64,000 nt of DNA from Ruminococcaceae bacterium UBA6416 (GCA_002438505.1 DJPI01000010.1:45435-109434), one strand, 5' to 3'; positions 34,969 to 43,982 are shown, numbered from the stretch's first letter. Made by a program: numbers and translations. The notes: generated by a model not told the origin, from the letters alone.

Positions 34969-35062
34969 GTGGGTCTGCATGGATACGGACGGTAACCCTA
35001 AAGGGCGATTATGTATTAAAAATCCAACTTCCGGCGCAGACCCGCGTTCATGACTGCGCCGG
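34969..35062 (+). promoter_or_regulatory. Switching leader of mgtE: two mutually exclusive hairpins
   Basis: Hairpin A pairs 34969-34978 (between the leader SD and its ATG) with 35036-35045, 10 bp with one wobble. Hairpin B pairs 35031-35039 with 35054-35062, 9 bp perfect. They share bases 35036-35039, so only one can form. A ribosome on the leader ORF would break A. No M-box or yybP-ykoY core is visible. Confidence 0.55.
34979..35053 (+). CDS. Candidate 24-residue leader peptide upstream of mgtE
   Basis: ATG at 34979 preceded by a perfect AAAGGAGGT eight bases upstream, then 24 codons and TGA. The N-terminus MDTDGNPKG is acid- and proline-containing, the C-terminus is GADPRS. The stop lies in the loop of a hairpin just before mgtE. 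I see no homology; the case rests on the SD, position and the leader structure. It is too short for most gene finders. Confidence 0.55.
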   Translation: MDTDGNPKGRLCIKNPTSGADPRS

Positions 35063-35080
35063 TGAAAGACGGTGCATATT

Positions 35081-36457
35081 ATGGACGAACACGTTTTTGA
35101 AAACCTGCGTTCTCTTGTTGAAAAGCATCAGTATAAGGCATTAAGGGACGAGCTTGTTGACATGGCGTATCCGGACATTGCGGAGTTCATCATGAGCATT
35201 GATGAACCGCAAACCTCGGTCACCATTTTCAGAATCCTTCCGAAGGACAGCTCGGCTGACGTTTTTGCTTATCTTGATACCGACCGCCAGGCGGAAATTA
35301 TTGAGCTTTTCACGGACAGAGAAATTGAACGGCTCATGGACGACCTTTTTGTTGATGACGCCGTTGACCTTCTTGAGGAGGTTCCGGCCTCCGTTGTCAA
35401 GCGTATTCTTGAAAACACGGATAAGGAAACAAGAGAAGTTATCAACCGGCTGCTCGAATACCCGGACAATTCCGCCGGAAGCGTGATGACCATTGAGATG
35501 GTTGAATTGCATGACCGGCTGACGGTCGGCGAGGCTATTAAAAATATCCGCCGGACGGGTGTTGACAAGGAGACGATTTATACCTGCTATGTTATTGACG
35601 ACAAGCGCCACCTTGTTGGAACAATTCCTTTGCGGCGGCTTATTCTCAACGATGAGGACGTCTTGCTGACGGAGATTATGTCAGATGATGAGCAGCTCAT
35701 CTATGTGCGCACCCTTGATGACCAGGAAGAGGTTGCCTCCATTGCAAAAAAATATGACCTTCTGAGTGTTCCGGTTGTTGATAAGGAAAACCGCCTTGTC
35801 GGCATCATCACGATCGATGATATCGTTGACATTATCGATGATGAGGCAACGGAGGACTTTGAAAAGATGGCGTCGTTGCGTCCGTCTGAGGACGAATATC
35901 TCAAAACCAATGTTCTCACCCTTGCAAAAAACCGTATGCCGTGGCTGCTGATACTTATGATTTCCTCAACATTTACCGGTCAGATAATTGAAGGGTTTGA
36001 AAATCAGCTTGCCGCAATCGCGGGACTCACGGCCTGCATTCCAATGCTCATGGGTACGGGCGGAAATTCCGGCTCCCAGGCCTCAACCCTCATTATTCGC
36101 GGTCTTGCGCTCGGTGAGATCAAAATTCGCGATTACTTCCGCGTTCTTTGGAAGGAAGTGCGCGTTTCGGTCATTTGCGGAGTGGTGCTTGCTCTTGCAA
36201 ACTGGATAAGAATGCTCATTTTGAGATATGTTACCGGCGGAGACACAAGCAACAGCGTTATTCTTGTTGTCTGCCTCTCGCTTCTTTGCGTTGTAATGGT
36301 TGCAAAAATGATGGGCTGCACTCTTCCCATTATTGCAAAGCTTTTGAAGCTTGACCCGGCGCTCATGACCGGACCTGTTATGAGCACGGTTGTTGACGCG
36401 GTTTCGCTTCTCATATACTTTGCGCTGACAACGGCGTTTATCACAAAAGGACAGTAA
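35081..36457 (+). CDS. mgtE: Magnesium transporter MgtE
   Basis: Mg2+ channel of the inner membrane (458 aa from ATG 35081; a GTG at 35072 is also in frame). The N-terminal superhelical domain (about 1-125) and two CBS domains (about 130-250) form the cytosolic Mg2+ sensor; five membrane helices follow (about 285-455) with the signature PMLMGTGGNSGSQAS. The start has no good SD, unlike its neighbours, which hints at translational coupling to the leader ORF. An ABC exporter pair follows after 16 bp, apparently in the same transcript. Confidence 0.95.
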   Translation: MDEHVFENLRSLVEKHQYKALRDELVDMAYPDIAEFIMSIDEPQTSVTIFRILPKDSSADVFAYLDTDRQAEIIELFTDREIERLMDDLFVDDAVDLLEEVPASVVKRILENTDKETREVINRLLEYPDNSAGSVMTIEMVELHDRLTVGEAIKNIRRTGVDKETIYTCYVIDDKRHLVGTIPLRRLILNDEDVLLTEIMSDDEQLIYVRTLDDQEEVASIAKKYDLLSVPVVDKENRLVGIITIDDIVDIIDDEATEDFEKMASLRPSEDEYLKTNVLTLAKNRMPWLLILMISSTFTGQIIEGFENQLAAIAGLTACIPMLMGTGGNSGSQASTLIIRGLALGEIKIRDYFRVLWKEVRVSVICGVVLALANWIRMLILRYVTGGDTSNSVILVVCLSLLCVVMVAKMMGCTLPIIAKLLKLDPALMTGPVMSTVVDAVSLLIYFALTTAFITKGQ

Positions 36458-36473
36458 AAGGAGGAATTACACT

Positions 36474-38243
36474 TTGTTCAAAAGATTCCTGTCATTCATC
36501 AAGGGTTATCGCATTCTGACGATACTCACACCTGTCATGGTTTTTCTTGATGTTGTTATTGAGCTCCAGATTCCAAAAATCATGGGCGAGCTTATAACAA
36601 TGCTTTATTTAACGGAAAATCCGGACTTTGCGCATGATGTGCTCAACAAAAAGCTGCTTCAAATGCTCGGCCTTTGCGCACTGACTCTCCTTGTCGGTTA
36701 CATCGCTTCAAGGTGCTCCGCAATAGCAAGCATGGGATTTTCGGCGAATATGCGCTCTGCGCTGTTCAACAAAATTCAGGACTTTTCGTTTGAAAATATC
36801 GACAAGCTCAAAATCTCCTCGCTCATCACAAGAATGACGAGCGATACCTCAAGAATCTCCAGCGTATTCAGCAGCATTATCGTAACCTTCGTCAGAGGAC
36901 CGTTCCTCCTTATTCTTGCGCTTAAATATTCGCTTGAAATCAGCCGCGACCTTTCAAAAATCTTCATCTTCTGCGTTCCGGCAATCATTGTTTTGCTTGT
37001 CATTCTCGGCATTGCAGCCGTTCCGCTTTTCAGAAGGCTTTTGAAAGTTACGGATGACTTCAACTCAACGCTGCGCACAAACATCAACGGAATCCGCGTT
37101 GTCAAGTCTTTTGTCCGCGAGGATTATGAAAAGGAAAAGTTTGAAAAGGTCAATGATGCGCTTGTTCAAACCAGCATCAGGGCGCAAAAGATTGTGCTTT
37201 ACATCGCTCCGCTGCTTATGCTTGTCATATACGGCTGCATGGTTGCCGCCTTGTTCATGGGCAGTCGCATCGTTATCAGTGACACCCTCGCCGGAATCAG
37301 CGGTGGTCTTGAGGTTGGCCAGATAACAACCTTTACCTCATACATCTCTCAGGTTCTCTCCTCACTCATGACAATTCTCATGGTGTTCGTCACCATTGCA
37401 ACGGCAAAGGCCTCCGTTGAAAGAATCGGCGAGGTTTTTGCTCAGGAGCCGGTCACAAACGATGAGAACGGAGACGAAAATCTCCTTGTTCGGGACGGAA
37501 GCGTTGAGTTCAAAAACGTCTCCTTCAAGTATGAGCCCGAAGCGGTTAAAAATGTTCTTGAAAACATCAACATTAAAATCAATAGCGGAGAAACAATCGG
37601 CATCATCGGTTCAACCGGTTCGGCCAAGTCATCGCTGGTTCAGCTCATTCCGCGCCTTTATGATGCAACCGAGGGAGAGGTTCTGGTTTCCGGCCATAAT
37701 GTCAAGGAATACAAATTTAAAAACCTCAGGCAGGAGGTTTCAATCGTTCCGCAGCAGAGTGTGCTTTTCTCCGGAACAATCAAGGACAATCTCCTTTGGG
37801 GTGATTTTTCCGCAACCGATGAAGAAATTATTGAAGCGGCCAAGGCGGCTCAGGCTCATGACTTTATAATGGAAAAGGAAAAGGGCTATGACACCGAGGT
37901 CGGCCAAGGCGGAGGCAATGTTTCCGGCGGCCAGAGGCAGCGCCTTTGCATTGCAAGAGCAATCCTCAGAAAGCCGAAGATTCTTATTCTTGACGATTCA
38001 ACGAGCGCCGTTGACACCGCAACGGACGCAAAAATCAGAGAGGCGCTCAAAGGTGAAAAATTCAAGGAAACAACAAAAATCATCATTGCCCAGCGTATAA
38101 CGTCAATCATGAACGCAGACAGAATCATCGTTCTTGAAAAGGGAAGAATCTGCGGAATGGGTACTCATGACGAGCTTGTTAAAACCAATGAAGTATATAA
38201 TGAGATCTTTGTTTCTCAGCAGGAAGGAGTGCTTGCGCAATGA
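36474..38243 (+). CDS. ABC exporter half-transporter with degenerate ATP site
   Basis: Multidrug-type exporter subunit (589 aa) starting at TTG 36474 behind AAAGGAGG. Six membrane helices span about 15-310, the nucleotide-binding domain 340-580. Walker A reads GSTGSAKS (379-386): Ala384 replaces the usual Gly. The signature is VSGGQ (intact), and Walker B ILILDD ends in Asp where the catalytic Glu normally follows. It therefore supplies the non-catalytic Walker site and the good signature in a heterodimer with the next gene, which overlaps by four bases. Confidence 0.9.
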   Translation: MFKRFLSFIKGYRILTILTPVMVFLDVVIELQIPKIMGELITMLYLTENPDFAHDVLNKKLLQMLGLCALTLLVGYIASRCSAIASMGFSANMRSALFNKIQDFSFENIDKLKISSLITRMTSDTSRISSVFSSIIVTFVRGPFLLILALKYSLEISRDLSKIFIFCVPAIIVLLVILGIAAVPLFRRLLKVTDDFNSTLRTNINGIRVVKSFVREDYEKEKFEKVNDALVQTSIRAQKIVLYIAPLLMLVIYGCMVAALFMGSRIVISDTLAGISGGLEVGQITTFTSYISQVLSSLMTILMVFVTIATAKASVERIGEVFAQEPVTNDENGDENLLVRDGSVEFKNVSFKYEPEAVKNVLENINIKINSGETIGIIGSTGSAKSSLVQLIPRLYDATEGEVLVSGHNVKEYKFKNLRQEVSIVPQQSVLFSGTIKDNLLWGDFSATDEEIIEAAKAAQAHDFIMEKEKGYDTEVGQGGGNVSGGQRQRLCIARAILRKPKILILDDSTSAVDTATDAKIREALKGEKFKETTKIIIAQRITSIMNADRIIVLEKGRICGMGTHDELVKTNEVYNEIFVSQQEGVLAQ

Positions 38244-40354
38244 GTGAAAAAACTCCCGCTTTCGGCGTTGAAACTGCCGAATCACCGGAAAAAGAAAACA
38301 CTGCGGCCGCTCCGGAAAGCACTGAGCAAAAAAACGAGGAAGCCGCAAACGATACTCCGGCGAGCAAAAAAGAAAAAAAGAAAAAAGCTAATAAAGAAAA
38401 GCTCGAAAAAACAAAAAAAGGCAAAAAAGACGAAAAGGACGAAAAAGAGCTCACCGAGGAGGAAAAGAAAGAGCTTGAGGAAAAAAAGAAAAGGAAGCCG
38501 AAGAACACCAAAAAGGCTGCAAGGCGGCTTCTCGGTTATATTGCGGCGCAGAAAAGATGGCTGGTTGTTGTTGCCTTTCTTGTTGTTTTGACAACGATAA
38601 TCGGTGTTCTTTCAACCCTTGCAATGCAGCCGATTTATAAAACTCTTGAGGAAGTCATCAAAACAAAGAGCATTTCCGGCTCGGACGCAATGGCGGAAAT
38701 TGTTAAGTGGATTCTTGTAACGAGTGTTGCATATGCAATCTCGGCAATTTTAAGCTTCCTTTACACAAGAATTTTGCTTTCAACCTCTTTGAGGGTTGTT
38801 GCAAACCTCAGGCGTGACCTTTTCAACCATCTTCAGCATCTTCCGGTCAGCTATTTTGACAAGCGCAAAACCGGTGAGATTATGAGCCACTTCACAAGCG
38901 ATGTTTCAAACATCAGTGACCTTGTCAGCAGCGATTTTCCAAGCATAATCTCCTCAACAATTTCGGCCGTCATGACTATAACTATTATGATAATCATGAG
39001 CTGGAAAATTACGCTCACAATCACTTTTGCAATAGCGCTCATGATGTTTGTTGTCATGATAATCACCTCAAAATGCGCTCCGCTTTTCAAAAAAGCGCAG
39101 CAGGCGACCGCCGAATGCAACGGTTACGTTGAGGAATACGTCAGAGGTATCAAGGCGGTCAAAATTTTCTGCTATGAGGACAGAAGCAAAAAGCAGTTTG
39201 CGTTTTTGAATGAAACGCTGAGAAAGACGGGCGTGAAGTCGAACATTATCGGCGGCCTTATGGGTCCTCTTCTTTCGATGATAATGAGAATTAACTATGC
39301 CATTGCGCTCTCTTTCGGCGTCTGGCTTGTTCTCAATGGTCAGATGCAGCTTCCCTCGCTTATCACATATCTGAGCTATGCACAAAACTACGGTTCGCCC
39401 ATTGCCTCCATTGCCGGAAGCTACAACGCTTTCATTGCTGCTCTTGCCGGTGCGGAAAGAATTTTTGAAGTTCTTGATACCGATGTTGAAACCGATGAGG
39501 GCAAGGTTACCCTTGTCAAAATCATCAAAAACCAGATGGGTGAAGAAAGCGAAAGCGATGAGGGTGCGCTTTACTGGAAAGTTCCCGATGATGAAAGCGG
39601 AAAGGTTTCCTATGTTCCCGTTCGCTGTGATATTGACATTAAGGATGTCACGTTCTCATATGTTGAGGGAACGCCCGTTCTCAAACACGTTTCAGCCCAC
39701 GCAAACAGCGGTGAAAAGCTTGCCTTTGTCGGCTCGACCGGTGCGGGCAAAACCACTATCACAAACCTCATCAACCGTTTCTATGATGTTCAGGACGGTG
39801 TGATCACCATTGACTCGATACCAATAAACAACATTAAAAAGTCCTCTCTGCGTTCGTCAATGGCATTTGTTCTTCAGGATTCCAGACTCTTCCCCGGAAC
39901 AATCAAAGAGAACATCCGCTACGGAAAGCTTGACGCAACTGATGAGGAAATTGTTGCCGCGGCAAAGCTTGCGAATGCGGCATCGTTCATTGAAAAGCTT
40001 CCGGAAGGATATGACACGGAGCTTAACGCGGACGGCGTCAACATCAGTATGGGTCAGGCTCAGCTTTTGAACATTGCGCGGACCGCCATTGCCGGAAAGC
40101 CGCTTCTGGTTCTGGATGAGGCAACAAGCTCAATCGACACAAGAACCGAGCGCCTTATTGAAAAGGGCATGGATAAGCTCATGGCTGACAAGACCGTTCT
40201 TGTTATTGCGCACCGGCTTTCAACAGTCCGCAACTCCGAAAACATTATTGTTCTTGAGGGCGGAGAAATTATTGAAAGCGGCAATCATGATGAGCTTATT
40301 GCGCTTGGCAAAAAGTATTATCAGCTTTATACCGGTGCGTTTGAAATGACTTGA
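38240..40354 (+). CDS. ABC exporter half-transporter with catalytic ATP site and charged N-terminal extension
   Basis: Partner subunit of 704 aa, ATG overlapping the previous stop. The first 95 or so residues are an extension dense in Lys and Glu, with no membrane segment, absent from typical exporters. Six helices follow (about 110-400). Walker A GSTGAGKTT and Walker B LVLDEATSS (Glu present) are intact, but the signature is ISMGQ instead of LSGGQ. This mirrors the first subunit, giving one working and one degenerate ATP site, as in asymmetric heterodimeric exporters. Substrate unknown. Confidence 0.9.
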   Translation: MSEKTPAFGVETAESPEKENTAAAPESTEQKNEEAANDTPASKKEKKKKANKEKLEKTKKGKKDEKDEKELTEEEKKELEEKKKRKPKNTKKAARRLLGYIAAQKRWLVVVAFLVVLTTIIGVLSTLAMQPIYKTLEEVIKTKSISGSDAMAEIVKWILVTSVAYAISAILSFLYTRILLSTSLRVVANLRRDLFNHLQHLPVSYFDKRKTGEIMSHFTSDVSNISDLVSSDFPSIISSTISAVMTITIMIIMSWKITLTITFAIALMMFVVMIITSKCAPLFKKAQQATAECNGYVEEYVRGIKAVKIFCYEDRSKKQFAFLNETLRKTGVKSNIIGGLMGPLLSMIMRINYAIALSFGVWLVLNGQMQLPSLITYLSYAQNYGSPIASIAGSYNAFIAALAGAERIFEVLDTDVETDEGKVTLVKIIKNQMGEESESDEGALYWKVPDDESGKVSYVPVRCDIDIKDVTFSYVEGTPVLKHVSAHANSGEKLAFVGSTGAGKTTITNLINRFYDVQDGVITIDSIPINNIKKSSLRSSMAFVLQDSRLFPGTIKENIRYGKLDATDEEIVAAAKLANAASFIEKLPEGYDTELNADGVNISMGQAQLLNIARTAIAGKPLLVLDEATSSIDTRTERLIEKGMDKLMADKTVLVIAHRLSTVRNSENIIVLEGGEIIESGNHDELIALGKKYYQLYTGAFEMT

Positions 40355-40382
40355 TTTTATAAGAGCATCCGTATGCATAAAG

Positions 40383-40425
40383 ACCGTCTGCTGCAGCTTT
40401 TGCGGCGGACGGTTTCGGCTTTTTT
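40383..40425 (+). terminator. Terminator of the mgtE-ABC operon
   Basis: Stem ACCGTC (40383-40388) with GACGGT (40408-40413), extended inward by GC pairs, followed by T-rich bases. Confidence 0.65.
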
Positions 40426-40501
40426 CAGTTCACAGCGCTTTTTGTGCGGCGTCTCTTTATCAACAATTATTTGCTTCACTGTGGAAGATGTCCTTTTTTC
40501 G

Positions 40502-40530
40502 TTGACAGCGGCCGTGTTCGGTGATAAAAT
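40502..40530 (+). promoter_or_regulatory. Promoter of the six-TM protein gene
   Basis: TTGACA (40502-40507), 17-bp spacer, TAAAAT (40525-40530). Transcription start near 40537 favours the ATG at 40564. Confidence 0.75.
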
Positions 40531-40563
40531 TAAATGGAAATTCGATATAAGGAAAATAAAGAA

Positions 40564-41178
40564 ATGGAAAAAATCAAAAAAACTGTATTCACTAAACCGC
40601 TTTGCCTGTCCTTTTTGATTGCCGGCTTTGTGTATGGCCTTGTTCTTCCCTGGTGTTGGGGAAACAACCCTTTTGACGCGCTTGGAACTCTTAGTATACT
40701 CTGTGAGGACAGGAAATTTTTCTTTTGGATATGGGTTGTTCTTGTTGGTGGCGCATATTTTCTCAATGTGAATTACGCCTATATTAAATATAATGATAAC
40801 AGTAAGTTTTTACGCGTTTTGAGCGTGTTGACATTTGTTGGCTGCTGCGCAATAGCGCTTTCTTTGAAGCATGACGTTCAAACATGGAATCCAAAGCGCA
40901 TTGTTCATTGGATTGCAACGGGTGTTTATATTGCTTGTGTTGCGCTGTCTGTTTTTATCTTTTTGATTCGGAACAGAAAAATATACAAGGGGTTTAACCT
41001 TCTCTCTGTCTTAACACTGCTCATAGTTGCGGTGATTCCGCTGTGGTTGCTGATTTTTGGAAAAAGCGCAATGATGGAAATGCTTCCGAACGCTCTTTTT
41101 CAAATTATGCTGTTTGTAATGAATTTTGTGATGCAGCCCCGGAAATGCACTGGTAACAGCATTGCGGATAAGAATTAA
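40564..41178 (+). CDS. Hypothetical six-helix membrane protein
   Basis: Unrecognised 204-aa integral membrane protein. About six hydrophobic segments fill most of the sequence (near 12-35, 50-72, 85-103, 115-137, 145-165, 172-192), with short Lys/Arg-rich ends. AAGGA lies upstream of the ATG at 40564; the in-frame ATG at 40534 falls before the likely transcription start. Single gene with its own promoter; no domain assigned. Confidence 0.65.
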   Translation: MEKIKKTVFTKPLCLSFLIAGFVYGLVLPWCWGNNPFDALGTLSILCEDRKFFFWIWVVLVGGAYFLNVNYAYIKYNDNSKFLRVLSVLTFVGCCAIALSLKHDVQTWNPKRIVHWIATGVYIACVALSVFIFLIRNRKIYKGFNLLSVLTLLIVAVIPLWLLIFGKSAMMEMLPNALFQIMLFVMNFVMQPRKCTGNSIADKN

Positions 41179-41237
41179 ATTTTTGACTGAATACTTGAGA
41201 CTCTTAAAAACAACAAAAAAGTTTAGAGAAGTGATAT

Positions 41238-41854
41238 ATGGATGACAAGCTTGTAAAATAGGCAATGGAAATTCAAAGTCTTGCTCAGGCCGGACTGACC
41301 TATGGAAAAGATAAGTTTGACCTTGAAAGATACGAACGACTGCGCGAAATATCCGCGGAAATGATGGCTTATAAAACCGACCTTCCGATTGAAAAAGTCA
41401 AGGAGCTTTTTTGCGGTGAAACCGGATATCAGACGCCGAAGGTTGATACCCGTGCGGCGGTTTTCAAGGAAAACAAAATTCTTCTTGTCCGCGAAAACAA
41501 CGGAAAATGGTCACTTCCGGGCGGTTGGTGCGATTTTGACCAATCAGTCGGCGCAAACACCGTTAAGGAAACGCTTGAGGAGGCCGGGGCTGACGTGAAG
41601 CCGGAAAAACTCATTGCCGTTCAGGACAGAAACCTCCATAACTCACCGCCATATGCTTACGGAGTGATTAAAATTTTTGTTCTTTGCTCATATATCGGCG
41701 GAAGCTTTTGCAAAAACATTGAAACAACGGAAAGCCGCTTCTTTTCAAAAGAAGAACTTCCGGATAACTTTGCAAACGAAAAAACACAAAAGAGCAGGCG
41801 CTCATGTGCTTTGAAGCGAATGAAGCGGAAAACTGGAAAACAATTTTTGACTGA
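41238..41854 (+). pseudogene. NUDIX hydrolase gene with nonsense codon and frameshift
   Basis: Family-type NUDIX hydrolase (ADP-ribose pyrophosphatase-like) with RAAVFKENKILLVREN, LPGGWCDFDQS and KETLEEAG. The original start appears to be ATG 41238 (MDDKLVK), but codon 8 is TAG (41259-41261) where the family has Trp; the next ATG is 41265. Near 41789 one A seems lost from an A-run: the +0 frame goes on as unrelated sequence to 41936, while the shifted frame ends as expected (CFEANEAENWKTIFD, stop 41852-41854). Two lesions argue for decay. Confidence 0.75.
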
Positions 41855-41857
41855 TCA

Positions 41858-41897
41858 ACAAAAAACGCCGTCCGGAGCTTTGTTTCCGGGCGGCGTT
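41858..41897 (-). terminator. Terminator of hslO
   Basis: 13-bp stem with one wobble (41885-41897 with 41864-41876) followed on the minus strand by a T-run from 41865 downward. Confidence 0.8.
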
Positions 41898-41904
41898 GCT
41901 ATAA

Positions 41905-42783
41905 TCATTTGCTTGCTTTTTTCAAAAGCTCTTTGATATCGCTTGACGTGAAAACATACTTTTTATCGCAGAAGCGGCAGCAGACTTCTGTTTTCTCGTC
42001 CTCGGCCATGCTCATAAGCTCCTCCTTGCCTGTGCTTATGAGTGCGCTTTCAACGCGCTGCCTTGAGCAGTTGCATTTATAAACGGGGGAGGCGGTGTCA
42101 AGAACTTCAAGCTCAAAACCGGAAAGTGCATGGCGGCAGATTTCCTCCGGAGTCATGCCCTTTTCAATGAGGGTGGTGACGGGCTCAATTCCTGCGATTG
42201 AGCGTTCAACTTTTTCAATCGTGTCCTCCATGGCGGTCGGAAGAAGCTGGATGATGAAGCCGCCGGCGGCTTTGATTGAAAGGTCGGGATTGACAAGCAC
42301 GCCGAGGGCGCAAACGGTCGGTGTCTGCTCGCTGACCGCAAAGTATGATGTGATATCCTCGGCAATTTCTCCGCTGACAATCGGAGTCTGGCCAATGTAC
42401 GGCTCCTTGAGTCCGAGGTCTTTGATAACGGTAACATAGCCGTCCGTTCCGACCGCTCCGGCAACATCAAGCTTTCCTTTTTTATTGAGCGGAATTTCAA
42501 CAACAGGGTTTTGAATGCAGCCGCGGACGTTGCCCTTTGAGTCGGAAACGGCCATCACCGTTCCGGCTTTTCCTTTTCCGTTGATTTTGAGGGTGAGCGA
42601 ATCGTTTTCTCCCTTGAGTGCGCTGCCCATGAGGGAGGCTGCCGTGAGCAGTCTGCCCAGCGCGGCAGAGGTGACAGCGGAGGTTTTGTGAATTCTTTCC
42701 GCCTCGCTCACAATATCGGTTGAATTGACAGCCATGACGGTGAGCGTTCCGTCAACGGAAATGCATCTGACGAGTTTTCCCAT
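41905..42783 (-). CDS. hslO: Hsp33 redox-regulated chaperone
   Basis: Cytosolic holdase activated by oxidative stress (292 aa). The N-terminal chaperone domain includes GSALKGEND and GRLLTAASLMGS; the C-terminal zinc switch has the CxC (KCNCSR, near 235) and CxxC (CCRFC, near 267) cysteines. An extra Cys precedes the CxxC. SD AAAGGAG lies upstream some distance; the ATG at 42783 fits the family N-terminus (LVRCISVDGTL). In an anaerobe this fits oxygen defence. Confidence 0.95.
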   Translation of the reverse strand: MGKLVRCISVDGTLTVMAVNSTDIVSEAERIHKTSAVTSAALGRLLTAASLMGSALKGENDSLTLKINGKGKAGTVMAVSDSKGNVRGCIQNPVVEIPLNKKGKLDVAGAVGTDGYVTVIKDLGLKEPYIGQTPIVSGEIAEDITSYFAVSEQTPTVCALGVLVNPDLSIKAAGGFIIQLLPTAMEDTIEKVERSIAGIEPVTTLIEKGMTPEEICRHALSGFELEVLDTASPVYKCNCSRQRVESALISTGKEELMSMAEDEKTEVCCRFCDKKYVFTSSDIKELLKKASK

Positions 42784-42856
42784 TCTTTATACCCGTTTGC
42801 GGCAGGCGAGCGCCGCTCCTTTCTATAATATAGTATAATATGAATACTTAGTAATA

Positions 42857-43624
42857 TCAGACAAACTGCGTTCCGTGCTTTTTGCAGACAAAGACGGCGC
42901 GTTCGCTGTTTTCTTTTATCGGCTCTTTTGTCATATCGTCATAGATTCCGACAACCTCAAACCGGAATTGCTCAAGCGTTTTTTTGAGAAAGTCCAACTC
43001 ATATCCGCGCTCAAAAAATTCTTCGCTGTATCGGACATAGATGTCCTCTTCCTCCTCATTGCTTTCAAAGATGTCGAGGTCAATTTGCGTTGTTTCACCG
43101 TCATCAAGGAGAGTGTTTTGCCACGCACAAAAAACATTTTCCGTGTCAAAAAGAAAAGCGTTGTTTCCGAGCACTTTTCGGTGCTTATATAAAGTGTTAA
43201 CGTCAAAAACAAAAACTCCGCCGTCATTCATGAAGAGGGCAACGCGGCGGAAAATTTCGATTATTTTTCCCTTCTCCGTGACGTGATTGAGGCTGTCAAG
43301 TGTGCAGACCGCGGCATCGATTGTTCCGAACAGGTCAAGCTCCTCCATCTTTTGGCAGAGAAAGAGGGCGTCAAAATTTTCCTCAAGCTTTTTTTCCTGC
43401 GCTTTTGAAAGCATCTCCTCCGAAGCGTCAACGCCGACAACGTCAAAGCCTTTTTGCGCAAACATTTTTGAAAGCGTTCCGGTGCCGCAGGCCATATCAA
43501 GCAAAATCCCCTCACCGATACCGTTTTCGGTAAGGAGACCGATGATATAATCAAAGCGGCCTTCATAATCGGCATTCTTCATCAGAAGATCATAGAAGAA
43601 CGCAAAATCTTTATAGCCGGCCAT
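42857..43624 (-). CDS. SAM-dependent class I methyltransferase
   Basis: 255-aa cytosolic methyltransferase. The SAM-binding loop is LLDMACGTGTLSKMFA (about 41-56), followed by GVDASEEML and a post-II acidic motif (AAVCTLDSLNHV). The family (YqeM-like) is common in Firmicutes; substrate not evident. ATG 43624 follows GAGGTG; a TTG one codon earlier is too near the SD. It follows the YerC gene by 13 bp, so the two are co-transcribed. Confidence 0.85.
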   Translation of the reverse strand: MAGYKDFAFFYDLLMKNADYEGRFDYIIGLLTENGIGEGILLDMACGTGTLSKMFAQKGFDVVGVDASEEMLSKAQEKKLEENFDALFLCQKMEELDLFGTIDAAVCTLDSLNHVTEKGKIIEIFRRVALFMNDGGVFVFDVNTLYKHRKVLGNNAFLFDTENVFCAWQNTLLDDGETTQIDLDIFESNEEEEDIYVRYSEEFFERGYELDFLKKTLEQFRFEVVGIYDDMTKEPIKENSERAVFVCKKHGTQFV

Positions 43625-43637
43625 CAAAGCACCTCAA

Positions 43638-43922
43638 TTAATTTTTCTTTTTGTTCAATTTGTTAAAAAGGGGCTGATAGCCGTCCTTTGTTCTGTTAAC
43701 GCGGCTGATTGTTGCCGTGCTTGCTCCGGTTTCCGAAACAATGTCGCTGTAAACCTTTTTTTGGTCGAGCATACGCGCAACAACTGCGCGCTGAGAGAGC
43801 GAGGCAAGCTCGGTCGGGGTGCAGAGCGCATCAAAAAGGGCGGCGCATTCTTCCTTTGTTTCAACAAGCATGATAAGCTCAAACAAAAAGTCAACATTCT
43901 CCTCTGTTGTTCTGTTAGCCAT
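43638..43922 (-). CDS. YerC/YecD family TrpR-related regulator
   Basis: Small DNA-binding protein of 94 aa in the TrpR superfamily (YerC/YecD). The core reads LCTPTELASLSQRAVVARML, then a helix-turn-helix with DIVSETGASTATISRVNR, close to the family. The ATG at 43922 has AAGGA upstream; the longer frame to 43955 has none. Targets are unknown; it could regulate the adjacent genes. A minus-strand promoter is visible. Confidence 0.88.
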   Translation of the reverse strand: MANRTTEENVDFLFELIMLVETKEECAALFDALCTPTELASLSQRAVVARMLDQKKVYSDIVSETGASTATISRVNRTKDGYQPLFNKLNKKKN

Positions 43923-43982
43923 CTTATAAATCCTTTCTTTTCCAAGGGGCGGCAAAGTTAAGTGCCGCCTGCAATTATCAAT

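Noticed and set aside
34939..35080. M-box or yybP-ykoY metal riboswitch before mgtE
   Set aside because: Neither conserved core is present; the short ORF and the alternative hairpins explain the region better.
35072..35080. GTG at 35072 as mgtE start
   Set aside because: It has no better SD than ATG 35081, and the family N-terminus starts near MDEHVF.
41265..41936. 223-aa intact NUDIX protein
   Set aside because: The last 50 residues do not fit the family, whereas the shifted frame does, and the true N-terminus is cut by a stop.
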